Positions 57,305 through 64,000 of a stretch of DNA of 64,000 bases are shown here, piece by piece (within the stretch, counting starts at the first letter, position 1; the number at the start of each line of letters is the position of its first letter). Made by a program: the position numbers and the translations under genes. Under the pieces are notes generated by a model. That model was not told the origin of the DNA. It ran no database searches and worked only from the letters and a program-made list of their open reading frames with translations. Origin of the DNA: an uncultured cyanobacterium (GTDB lineage Bacteria; Cyanobacteriota; Cyanobacteriia; Cyanobacteriales; Chroococcidiopsidaceae); NCBI GenBank assembly GCA_946221495.1, contig CAMIFA010000001.1, positions 1 to 64,000 of the forward strand, given 5' to 3'.

Positions 57305-57393
57305 AGGAGACGCTTCTTTAACTGGCATATAGGTTAAATCAATTGGTATTTAAACCTAACCTTACTCACTAAGTAAGGCTTAATGCGTCTCTA
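57305..57393. repeat. Multi-stem structured element
   Basis: GAGACGC (57307-57313) pairs with GCGTCTC (57385-57391). Inside, AGGTTAAAT pairs with ATTTAAACCT (one bulge), and CCTTACT (57360-57366) pairs with AGTAAGG (57372-57378). The result is a three-way fold upstream of the minus-strand barrel-like gene. It may be a mobile palindrome or an RNA leader. Confidence 0.6.
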
Positions 57394-57495
57394 ATACTAT
57401 TTCTCAAAGTTTGAGCAACTAGCATTCAGCGTAGGAGAACGCCTGTATATTTTGGTAGAGTCGCTTCTAGGAATATTCTTACTGAGAGCGTTACG

Positions 57496-57702
57496 TCACA
57501 TCTTGCACAAGCGCGGTTTCAACCGCAGCTAAACAAGCGAAACCCGCCGGCGCGGGTTAAAAAACCCCAAATTTCCATTAGTCTGCCTCCGCAGACTTTG
57601 AGTATAAGAGCGAAGCAACTTCTGTCCCCCTTCTTCCGAAGGGGGTAAGGGGGGTTGGCATAGTCGCGAATTGAATTCACCAAGATCAGGTGCAAGATAT
57701 GA
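57496..57702. mobile_element. MITE-like element, family 2, with four internal hairpins
   Basis: The terminal inverted repeats are TCACATCTTGCAC (57496-57508) and GTGCAAGATATGA (57690-57702), 12 of 13 matching. The 207 bp interior has hairpins GCGGTT/AACCGC, AACCCGC/GCGGGTT (57541-57558), AGTCTGC/GCAGACT and CCCCCTTC/GAAGGGGG. It has no coding capacity. Confidence 0.75.
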
Positions 57703-57801
57703 TTTACTGAAAAAATGGTTTAGCGACTGATAGCACCACTACAACTCCAGTTCTTCTTCGAGCCTTGTAGTAAAATTAAATACTGCAAACTCTGTACTGC
57801 C

Positions 57802-59094
57802 CTAAAACTGAGCTTGATCAGCAATGTAGCTAGCAATGTCGTTGATACACTTACGGATAGCACGTTCATTGTCGCTGTAGTTGAACACAATGCTGAGGAC
57901 ATAATCCTGATTATTGATGCTCATGGCTAAGGTTGTACCCAAGACTTTAGAGTTACGTCCAGTTTTTTCCCCGATCCAGATAACAGTATTTTTCAGTGCC
58001 TCGTAACCCAAGGTTTTGTCGTCTTGGCTAGCTAGCGCCTCGCGCAAAACTTCATCCCCTGGATGTTCAAGGTTGTAAATTTGGAGCATCATTTGTGTTA
58101 GTTCATCTGTAGTGATGCGGTTGAAGCCAGTACCCATATTGGCAGGATAGGTACTTTTTCCTGCTAGCTTAGAGTTGACTTGAGTGACTTGATAGCCGCG
58201 ATCGCGCAAAACAGAATTAATGTAATCTCTGCCTAAATAATCGATTAGCTGATTGGTAGCAATATTACTGCTTTGGTTAATCATCCGCATCACTAGCTGC
58301 CGCAGCGTATATTCTCCTCCTACCGAGATATCCGAGGTATCTTCGGTGTAGTTGCCTTGGCTCACCTTGATCTTGGTATCCAGGCTAATGTTTTCCTGCG
58401 TCAGCTTCTGCATCAGGGCGATCGCAATTGGCACTTTAATTAAACTGGCAGCGCTCTCCGGAGGCTGATCTCCATACCAATGACGACATTCCCCCAAAAC
58501 GTCGCACACAGTAATTCTGACGTTCTCTGGCTGTATACCTGTACGTCTAACAATAGGTTCCAGAAACCCTGCTCTGGCGCTGTTGAAATTACTAAAGGCG
58601 ATCGCCAAATACTTTTTGTATTCCTGCACTTTTTGCCTAGCAGACTTAGCTAGAAAAGAATTCTGCGGCACTGCTTGGAGGGAAGTAATTCCTTGTTGCC
58701 ACACAGTAGGAATTTTCTTTAGTAGCTCAACAGAGGGATTAAGTCTGCTTTCTAGTTCTCTTGCCTGATCTGCAAATTGAAGTGCCTCATTCCACCTCTT
58801 TTTAGCTGTTTCTTCAACTTCAATCCGTATCTCTACAGCGCGAAGCGTTGGTAATAGAGCTATCGGTGTTGAAGTTTTATTTGCAGTTGTTGGTGTTGTA
58901 GGTTGCTGCAATTGGGCGCGGAGGCGATCGCGCATCTGGTAAAGCTCTGGAATCGACTTTACAGTGAGTAACGGCGATTCTGAAGAGGACGTTTCAATTT
59001 TTGGTGTTAAGGCTAAAGGGTAGTAGTCCGCCGATCCAGCAATAATGCTTAATGCACCTACTGGTACTAAGAGTAGATGCCAAAACTGACGCAT
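57802..59094 (-). CDS. Beta-lactamase-like serine hydrolase
   Basis: A 430-residue exported protein. An N-terminal signal or anchor (FWHLLLVPVGALSIIAGSAD) is followed by a Thr/Pro and coiled-coil region (about 40-170) and a class A beta-lactamase-like domain (about 185-430). Active-site motifs are SLIK (Ser217, Lys220), SSN in NQSSNIATNQLI, and KTG in GEKTGRNSKVLG. It may be a penicillin-binding or hydrolase-type protein rather than a true lactamase. The helical insert before the domain is a feature of some cyanobacterial forms. Confidence 0.88.
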   Translation of the reverse strand: MRQFWHLLLVPVGALSIIAGSADYYPLALTPKIETSSSESPLLTVKSIPELYQMRDRLRAQLQQPTTPTTANKTSTPIALLPTLRAVEIRIEVEETAKKRWNEALQFADQARELESRLNPSVELLKKIPTVWQQGITSLQAVPQNSFLAKSARQKVQEYKKYLAIAFSNFNSARAGFLEPIVRRTGIQPENVRITVCDVLGECRHWYGDQPPESAASLIKVPIAIALMQKLTQENISLDTKIKVSQGNYTEDTSDISVGGEYTLRQLVMRMINQSSNIATNQLIDYLGRDYINSVLRDRGYQVTQVNSKLAGKSTYPANMGTGFNRITTDELTQMMLQIYNLEHPGDEVLREALASQDDKTLGYEALKNTVIWIGEKTGRNSKVLGTTLAMSINNQDYVLSIVFNYSDNERAIRKCINDIASYIADQAQF

Positions 59095-59367
59095 TCATCA
59101 ACCTCACCACTTATAAGTGGGATAACACAAGCAATCTTAATCAAAATTGAAAAGAGAAGACAGGAGACAGGAGACAGAAGACAGGAGAAGAAACGGCACG
59201 CAATTCAAACCTCCACTATTTTAAGAGCGATCCAATGAAAGATCCGGAAATTAAATCTATCACCCTAAACGTAGAGTGAGAAAAAAGATCCAAACGACCT
59301 TCCTGCTGTTTCCTTTCAGCTAATTATTAGCCTTCTGGCAATAGACTTTAAAAGTTGAAGGAAAATT

Positions 59368-59709
59368 TTAAGGCTGCACCTGTTGCGAGATCCACTGGAG
59401 GTAAGGTTGAGAGCCTGCAAGAATTGGAAGGGCAATGATTTCTGGCACTTCGTAGGAGTGTAATTCTCGGATTTTAGCTTCTAAATTGGGAAATTGCGCT
59501 AAGTCAGTTTTAACCAGCAGTTGCCACTCTTGTTCTTGATGCAGTTCGCCTTGCCAAGTGTAGATCGAGTGGATCGGCAATAAACTAACGCAAGCAGCTA
59601 GCTGGGATTGTACTAAGGATTTAGCGATCGCCTCTGCTTCCTGTTGCGAAGGAGCTGTGACTAATACCACACCATAGTTACTTGAATTGATCCTATCCAT
59701 TGCCATCAA
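59368..59709 (-). CDS. cutA: Divalent-cation tolerance protein CutA
   Basis: A 113-residue trimeric ferredoxin-fold protein. VVLVTAPSQQEAEAIAKSLV, LAACVSLLPIHSIYTWQGEL, LVKTDLAQFPNLEAKIRELH, YEVPEIIALPI and YLQWI are the family blocks. It overlaps the preceding VOC gene by 4 bp. The physiological role of CutA is still unclear. The start could be 59709 or the second or third Met. Confidence 0.93.
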   Translation of the reverse strand: MMAMDRINSSNYGVVLVTAPSQQEAEAIAKSLVQSQLAACVSLLPIHSIYTWQGELHQEQEWQLLVKTDLAQFPNLEAKIRELHSYEVPEIIALPILAGSQPYLQWISQQVQP

Positions 59710-60143
59710 TCACGTAAAACGCGGATAAATTCGAGCGGTAGATTATCAGTATCGGCAATGAAGGCAACCTCGTATATGCGATCGCCAATTTGCTGTTGAG
59801 TCGGTTCTAAAAGCACCTTCAGAGGTTGATATTGCTCTGGATCAGTTCTTTGCGCCTCTAAAAAGCGCTCCTTTAAGGCTGTTAACCAGAGGGGTAACTG
59901 GGGTGTTTCCTCAGTGATATCAAAAGATAAATGGTAATACCCGACATAATGTTCATCTTCAAAAGCATCAGCAGCAGGATGCGGTTCGGGAATTTGGATC
60001 AATTCAATTCTGCCGCCTAGTCCTTCTAGCCAGCAAGCCAAAGTGTAGCCAGTGGTAAAACGTTCACAGACACTAAATCCTAGCTGTTCATAGAACGCGA
60101 TCGCGCGATGAATATTTGCTGTGCGGATTGAGGCGTGATGCAT
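59706..60143 (-). CDS. VOC-superfamily glyoxalase-like protein
   Basis: A 145-residue paired beta-alpha-beta-beta-beta fold. MHHASIRTANIHRAIAFYEQ, LGFSVCERF, the Glu in GRIELIQIPEPH and the C-terminal EVAFIADTDNLPLEFIRVL suggest a metal site (His, Glu, Glu). It resembles lactoylglutathione lyases but the substrate is unproven. It is coupled to cutA by a 4 bp overlap. Confidence 0.88.
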   Translation of the reverse strand: MHHASIRTANIHRAIAFYEQLGFSVCERFTTGYTLACWLEGLGGRIELIQIPEPHPAADAFEDEHYVGYYHLSFDITEETPQLPLWLTALKERFLEAQRTDPEQYQPLKVLLEPTQQQIGDRIYEVAFIADTDNLPLEFIRVLRD

Positions 60144-60163
60144 AAAAGAGGCGAGAGCTACTT

Positions 60164-60673
60164 CTACTCAAATAGTCGGAAATAAGGGTAACGTACTGGG
60201 ACACCTGGCTCTTTTTCTAGGTCAAAATTGATTACTTCCCAGCATGGTTCTTCCTTATGGTCTGGACTAAATTCTACTGGCAAGCCGTAAAGTCGTGGAC
60301 GTGACGGCTCTGATTGCCCCCGCCAAGGTGTGCTACGTTCCAAATAACCACTAATTAATTCTTGGTAGCGGCGGGCGATGATCACCCGTGTAGCGCGATA
60401 GCCTTGGGTATAGAGGCGATCTAACGCTTCGTGAATTTCAAAGCGAATTCCATCTGGGTGAGTATGTTGCCGATACCATTCATTATTCCAACGCCGCCAA
60501 TGACGACCTGATTGGAGATGAATTAGTTCTTCGGTCTTGGGGTCAGCTTCAAATGCACCATGACGCGGACACAAATAAGTGTCTGTAAGCGTCAGCGCCG
60601 TAACAGTTTGGCGACAGTGGGGACACTGAATTTCTGGACCAAAAATGGGGTACTGCAAGCCTGGATTCATCAT
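60164..60673 (-). CDS. Conserved cyanobacterial zinc-finger-like protein (TIGR02652-like)
   Basis: A 169-residue protein. A Cys4-type finger is CPHCRQTVTALTL followed by LCPRHGAF, with HWRRWNNEWYRQH and RVIIARRYQEL in the body. I recall this as the cyanobacteria-only TIGR02652 family of unknown function. It lies 20 bp upstream of the VOC-cutA pair on the same strand, so the three may form an operon. Confidence 0.8.
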   Translation of the reverse strand: MMNPGLQYPIFGPEIQCPHCRQTVTALTLTDTYLCPRHGAFEADPKTEELIHLQSGRHWRRWNNEWYRQHTHPDGIRFEIHEALDRLYTQGYRATRVIIARRYQELISGYLERSTPWRGQSEPSRPRLYGLPVEFSPDHKEEPCWEVINFDLEKEPGVPVRYPYFRLFE

Positions 60674-60873
60674 GAAGTGCGGACCAGCATATTTCTCGTC
60701 TTCACCAGCACCAATGTTTTATTTTGACACTATTAATCCAAAAAGCTGCTATTTTTAAGCTCACTGTTGCCTTCTTGAGGATCTTACACCGTGATATTCT
60801 GCTAAAATCAACCAGCTAATTGAGTTGCCCCTAATTAAAGCAACCTTTTGGGTACTATATCCGATATTCTATC

Positions 60874-61413
60874 GTGTCTGCTGCCTCCTACTTCCCTACT
60901 CCCGACTTTTCGCTTGCTGCTTTTGTCGCCACGAATGCCGTAGTTATCGGCTGGGTAAAAATAGCAGCAGGGGTAAATATTTGGTATGGAGCAGTTATTC
61001 GGGGGGATGTGGAGCGAATTGAAATTGGCGAATGCACTAATATCCAAGACGGCGCAATTTTGCATGGCGATCCTGGTAAGCCGACAATTTTAGAAGATTA
61101 TGTCACAGTAGGACATCGGGCTGTCGTGCATTCGGCTTACATCGAACGTGGCTGTTTAATTGGCATTGGCGCGGTTGTCTTAGATGGAGTGCGCGTAGGA
61201 GCTGGTAGCATTATTGGTGCTGGAGCAGTAGTTAATAAAGATGTGCCACCGCGATCGCTTGTTGTCGGTGTGCCTGGTAAGTGTATCCGCGAAGTTAGTG
61301 ACGCGGAAGCGGCAGAATTAATTGAACACGCCCGCCGTTACGAAAAGTTAGCTTTAGTTCATGCGGGGATTGGTACAGATTTGGGATTCACAACGAAGTG
61401 CGGAGAGCAGTAA
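60874..61413 (+). CDS. Gamma-class carbonic anhydrase-like protein
   Basis: A 179-residue left-handed beta-helix. The three zinc-type His residues are visible: His64 (LHGDPGKPT), His81 and His86 (VGHRAVVHS), which is the gamma-CA pattern. VINKDVPPRSLVVGVPGK-type turns close the helix. It starts with GTG 60874. It is distinct from CcmM (no RbcS-like repeats). It is either an active anhydrase or a transferase-like homologue. Confidence 0.88.
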   Translation: MSAASYFPTPDFSLAAFVATNAVVIGWVKIAAGVNIWYGAVIRGDVERIEIGECTNIQDGAILHGDPGKPTILEDYVTVGHRAVVHSAYIERGCLIGIGAVVLDGVRVGAGSIIGAGAVVNKDVPPRSLVVGVPGKCIREVSDAEAAELIEHARRYEKLALVHAGIGTDLGFTTKCGEQ

Positions 61414-61537
61414 GGTAGGGGTACAGTTGTGAACATAATAAATGGTAAGAGGTCTAGTAAATTTGCCTCTTTCGGCTAAAAATAAAACATGATTACAGTT
61501 GTAATTTAATCTCTACTCGTAAACAAGGAAACAAAAT

Positions 61538-61663
61538 ATGGACATTGACTTTCGGGTTGCCGTCGTTTTACTACCAGTAATTGCAGCAGCAGGTTGGGCA
61601 GCTTTTAATATTGCGCCAGCAGCTATCAGGCAGATTCAAGGCTTTTTCAACCGAGAAGCCTAA
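61538..61663 (+). CDS. psbY: Photosystem II protein Y
   Basis: A 41-residue single-pass thylakoid protein, too short to stand out as an [23 protein letters not shown] leads into [19 protein letters not shown], matching the PsbY signature of a transmembrane helix followed by AAFNIxxAAxRQ. AAGGAA lies 8 bp before the ATG. It lies 124 bp after the gamma-CA gene. Confidence 0.92.
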   Translation: MDIDFRVAVVLLPVIAAAGWAAFNIAPAAIRQIQGFFNREA

Positions 61664-61672
61664 ACTAGGAGT

Positions 61673-61878
61673 CAGGGGCAGAAATAGTTATGAATTTTAA
61701 ATGTTGAGTGTTGAGTTAAAAGAAGTAATTACTTAATCTTCAATTTCATTACTCAAAACTCAACGGTCAGCACGCCAGTTCGCTCAACGGGGGAGACCCC
61801 CGCACACGACTGGCTCCGGAGCTTCCTCCGGCTGCTGCGTTGAGCAAGCTCAAAACTTAAAACTATTTCTGACCCCTG
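61673..61878 (-). repeat. Dispersed repeat family copy C (inverted), with extended terminal repeats
   Basis: The outer arms CAGGGGCAGAAATAGTT (61673-61689) and AACTATTTCTGACCCCTG (61861-61878) pair with one bulge. Inside, the sequence is the reverse of copy B (ATGTTGAGTGTTGAGTTAAA; the CTCCGGAGCTTCCTCCGGCT core; GAGCAAGCTCAAAAC). An extra nested hairpin, GCCAGT...GGGGGAGACCCCC...ACTGGC, is present. It may also serve as the psbY and ycf37 3' end. Confidence 0.85.
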
Positions 61879-61884
61879 TATAGT

Positions 61885-62415
61885 TTATGTAGAAGTAACT
61901 AAGCGTCTCCGAAGTTTTTCAGCACGACGCTTGGCAGTGTTGTTACTTGGCTCTGACTGAAGCACTTGATCGTAAGTTTGGAGTGCTTGAGACATGAGAT
62001 TTTTGCGCTCGTAGGTATGAGCTAGATTATTTAGCGCTGTAACATACTTGGGATTGTGCTTCAAGGCTTCTTTGTATTGACGAATTGCCAGATCGTACTG
62101 TTGTTGAGAAAAGTAGGAAAAGCCTAGCGCATTGTAAATCAGAGCAATATTTTCTTCTCCTTCTTCTTCTCCGGCTTTAATTGCTTTTTGCAACATGGCG
62201 ATCGCCTGAGCGTACAATTTCTTATCCAAGTAGATGCCGCCCAACTCGTAATACTCTTGAGCCGTTCCCTTTTCTTTCGTTAGCTTTTTTTGTAAGCGCG
62301 ACAGGGCAGTTTCGATGCGGCGGGTTTTGAAAATTTGGCGCAGTATTACGAAACCGGCGATCGAAAGCAGAGTCAGCAAAATTGAGAGGTAAACAATTGC
62401 TAAATTATTATCCAT
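61885..62415 (-). CDS. ycf37: Photosystem I assembly protein Ycf37-like (TPR)
   Basis: A 176-residue protein from ATG 62415 (MDNNLAIVYLSILLTLL); the ATG at 62430 is less likely. An N-terminal membrane anchor (VYLSILLTLLSIAGFVIL) is followed by three TPR units (YYELGGIYLDKKLYAQAIAM, IYNALGFSYFSQQQYDLAIR, ALNNLAHTYERKNLMSQAL). Length, anchor and TPR layout match Ycf37, which aids PSI assembly. It is near psbY but convergent with it. Confidence 0.85.
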   Translation of the reverse strand: MDNNLAIVYLSILLTLLSIAGFVILRQIFKTRRIETALSRLQKKLTKEKGTAQEYYELGGIYLDKKLYAQAIAMLQKAIKAGEEEGEENIALIYNALGFSYFSQQQYDLAIRQYKEALKHNPKYVTALNNLAHTYERKNLMSQALQTYDQVLQSEPSNNTAKRRAEKLRRRLVTST

Positions 62416-62491
62416 TGCCTGTAAATACAAGAATTAAATTGTTCTTCTGTATTAATTATGATTCTGTAGTGACCTGAGCGAATGCATAACT

Positions 62492-63292
62492 CTATTCACT
62501 ACGTCCCTTTAAAGGATCTAAGGGTAATCCCCAATAAGCAGCTCGCTGGCGTAGCCAACCTGTGGCAGCATAACGGGCGATCGCGCCATTAACTCGCTGC
62601 CGTAAATCATTGTACTGCGCTCCTTTGGGCATCACTACAGACAATGGTTCAGCTGATAGTAATGTCGGCAGTAAATGAGATTGAGGATATTCTTGTACCC
62701 AGCCACTAAGAACGCTGGCATCGGCGGCAAATGCAGTTGCGTCACCCGCATCTAGTAATGAGCGCGCAGCTTGATAAGAATCAACAGAGACTAATTGCGC
62801 GATTGGCAGTAGATACCGCACGGTTGAAATTGCGCTAGAGCCTTTAAGGACAGCAATTTTACTTTTGGTGAGATCACTCAACTTCTGCACTGAGCTTTTG
62901 TTGGTAACTAAGGCAGTGCCATCAAAATAGTAGGGAGTGCTGAAGCTAACTAACCGAGAGCGGGAGGCGGTTGCCGTGACGCTGGCAATCGTTAGATCGA
63001 CTTTACCTGCTAAAACTACAGCAAGGCGATCGCGATTTGCTACTGGTTGTAACTCTACAGCATTTGATTTGCCTAGCAAGTCTTGTGCCAAACGTTGAGC
63101 TAGATCAATTTCTAGTCCTTGCAGTTTACCTGTTTGATCCCGAAAACCCAGGGGACGTAGATTGTCTTTAACAGCAACAATTAAATAACCACGCTGGTTA
63201 ATTTCTTTTAATTCTGCTGCCTTTGAAAAGGAAGGAAAAAGGAAAAAAGAAACTATAAGTAAAACAATTATCCTTTTACCTTCTACCTTCAT
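62492..63292 (-). CDS. Amino-acid-type ABC transporter substrate-binding protein
   Basis: A 266-residue family 3 solute-binding protein. The signal peptide (VLLIVSFFLFPSFSKA) precedes the lobe motif GYLIVAVKDNLRPLGFRDQT, then GLEIDLAQRLAQDLLG and DLTIASVTATASR. Polar amino acids are typical ligands. No permease is adjacent. It starts 3 bp after rplT on the same strand, so it may be read through from the ribosomal operon. Confidence 0.88.
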   Translation of the reverse strand: MKVEGKRIIVLLIVSFFLFPSFSKAAELKEINQRGYLIVAVKDNLRPLGFRDQTGKLQGLEIDLAQRLAQDLLGKSNAVELQPVANRDRLAVVLAGKVDLTIASVTATASRSRLVSFSTPYYFDGTALVTNKSSVQKLSDLTKSKIAVLKGSSAISTVRYLLPIAQLVSVDSYQAARSLLDAGDATAFAADASVLSGWVQEYPQSHLLPTLLSAEPLSVVMPKGAQYNDLRQRVNGAIARYAATGWLRQRAAYWGLPLDPLKGRSE

Positions 63293-63295
63293 TCC

Positions 63296-63652
63296 TTATC
63301 CTTTAGCAGTGTTTGCTAATTGAGCAATTTTGCCGAAGCTTGCTGGATCTGTGACTGCTATTTGAGCCAACATTTTGCGATTGAGCTGGATATTTGCTTT
63401 TTTCATGTTGCCAATTAATTGGCTGTAGCTCATACCGTGTTGTCTTGCAGCAGCGTTGATCCGGACGATCCATAGGCGACGAAAATCGCGCTTCCGCTTT
63501 TTGCGATCGCGATAGGCACTCCGCAACGCCTTCATCACTTGTTGATTAGCTGTGCGAAATAGAGTCGAGTGCGAACCGCGAAAGCCTTTAGCTAGTTTAA
63601 GAATTTTGTTGCGGCGTTTGCGAGCAACATTACCGCGTTTTACCCGTGTCAT
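63296..63652 (-). CDS. rplT: 50S ribosomal protein L20
   Basis: A 118-residue protein of canonical sequence ([40 protein letters not shown]). It binds 23S rRNA early in assembly. It follows rpmI by 19 bp in the usual order rpmI-rplT. infC is not adjacent upstream within the window. Confidence 0.98.
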   Translation of the reverse strand: MTRVKRGNVARKRRNKILKLAKGFRGSHSTLFRTANQQVMKALRSAYRDRKKRKRDFRRLWIVRINAAARQHGMSYSQLIGNMKKANIQLNRKMLAQIAVTDPASFGKIAQLANTAKG

Positions 63653-63671
63653 TGCTTAATTCCTGTAAATT

Positions 63672-63869
63672 TTACAAATATGGCAGCATTAAATGTACAT
63701 TTTTCGCATCCCGCTCATCCACAACTGCCATTTGGGATAGGCGACGCTTCTTGTCGGATGTCTTCTTTTCTAAGATGTGATTCTTAAACGCTTTGCGACG
63801 CACGATTTTACCACTTCCGGTAACTCGGAATCTTTTTGCTGCCGCTTTCCGGGTTTTTAGTTTTGGCAT
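63672..63869 (-). CDS. rpmI: 50S ribosomal protein L35
   Basis: A 65-residue protein starting at ATG 63869 ([20 protein letters not shown]), the family-typical start; the frame extends 8 codons further but without support. It is the first gene of the rpmI-rplT pair. Its upstream region is only 40 bp before the MITE. Confidence 0.97.
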   Translation of the reverse strand: MPKLKTRKAAAKRFRVTGSGKIVRRKAFKNHILEKKTSDKKRRLSQMAVVDERDAKNVHLMLPYL

Positions 63870-63909
63870 GAAGTTACTTTGATTTCGACACAATCTCCTA
63901 TATTATCAC

Positions 63910-64000
63910 AGGACTTACGCACACTCTAAGAATACTTGGCGTTCTTGGCGTTTTGGCGGTTCAATAAATAAAGCTCTTGAGCTATTTTTGCGTAAGTCCT
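63910..64000. mobile_element. MITE, family 1 copy 2 (intact, at window end)
   Basis: A 91 bp element with AGGACTTACGCA (63910-63921) and TGCGTAAGTCCT (63989-64000) as perfect 12 bp terminal inverted repeats. The interior holds CTTGGCGTTCTTGGCGTTTT (heptamer-like TTGGCG words) and GAGCTATTTTTGCG. The window ends exactly at its right end, so the target duplication cannot be read. Its core matches the ThrB insert. Confidence 0.9.

Noticed and set aside
57541..57565. AACCCGC/GCGGGTT hairpin as a terminator
   Set aside because: It is followed by A residues on the plus strand, and on the minus strand the T run precedes the stem. It is better explained as part of the MITE-like element.

Overview
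The window is chromosomal DNA from a cyanobacterium. The evidence is adjacent psaA and psaB, an ndhD, psbY, a Ycf37-like PSI assembly factor, ferredoxin-sulfite reductase, several cyanobacteria-type conserved proteins, and very frequent HIP1 octamers (GCGATCGC). Moderate AT-rich composition and abundant short palindromic and MITE-like repeats fit a larger-genome cyanobacterium (Chroococcidiopsis/Nostocales-like). That genus-level guess is inference only. I found no tRNA, rRNA, CRISPR array, transposase or prophage.

Layout. 0-5.4 kb: 3' end of thrS, an acetyltransferase, thrB, a small coiled-coil protein, ndhD and a dienelactone hydrolase. 5.7-8.5 kb (minus): HU, a CobD/HisC-type aminotransferase and a flavin oxidoreductase in a tight series. 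8.8-14.6 kb (minus): type IV pilus genes pilM-pilN-pilO and, after a 547 bp gap, pilQ. 14.7-19.4 kb: sugar-binding lipoprotein, ssb and a large nucleotidyltransferase/phosphomutase fusion. 19.9-20.9 kb: small membrane protein and cobK. 21-24.9 kb: an accessory-looking block with a translationally coupled pair of unknown-function genes, a three-way-junction palindrome and a von Willebrand A protein, bracketed by two copies of a hairpin repeat. 24.9-29.5 kb: YciI-like protein, pheT, Ser/Thr kinase with pentapeptide repeats. 29.9-34.5 kb: psaB and psaA. 35-42.2 kb: a proline-rich lipoprotein, two paralogous small exported proteins, an NHL/thioredoxin protein and glyS. 42.6-53.4 kb: RNase D-like exonuclease, two CAP-domain proteins, trpB, a frameshifted S41 peptidase, Uma2, SUI1/YciH, fructosamine kinase, M16 peptidase and a TPR protein. 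53.4-64 kb: rsmE, sulfite reductase, a beta-barrel-like protein, a beta-lactamase-like hydrolase, cutA, VOC, gamma carbonic anhydrase, psbY, ycf37, an amino-acid-binding protein, rplT and rpmI.

Most of the window is ordinary housekeeping and photosynthesis. The unusual content is of three kinds. First, short mobile repeats occur both between genes and, in frame, inside conserved genes: thrB, the CobD-like gene, the dienelactone hydrolase and the NHL/thioredoxin gene. The thrB insert matches the core of a MITE found intact at the end of the window. Second, recent lesions are visible: an exact 148 bp tandem duplication at the thrB 3' end that creates a chimeric 45-codon ORF, and a one-base frameshift separating an S41 peptidase from its lipoprotein signal. 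Third, there are unusual proteins: sulfite reductase with a C-terminal ribbon-helix-helix-like tail, an oxidoreductase lacking its redox disulfide, and the 21-24.4 kb vWA/DUF6745-type block. That block is the best candidate for an undescribed system, but its function cannot be assigned from sequence alone.
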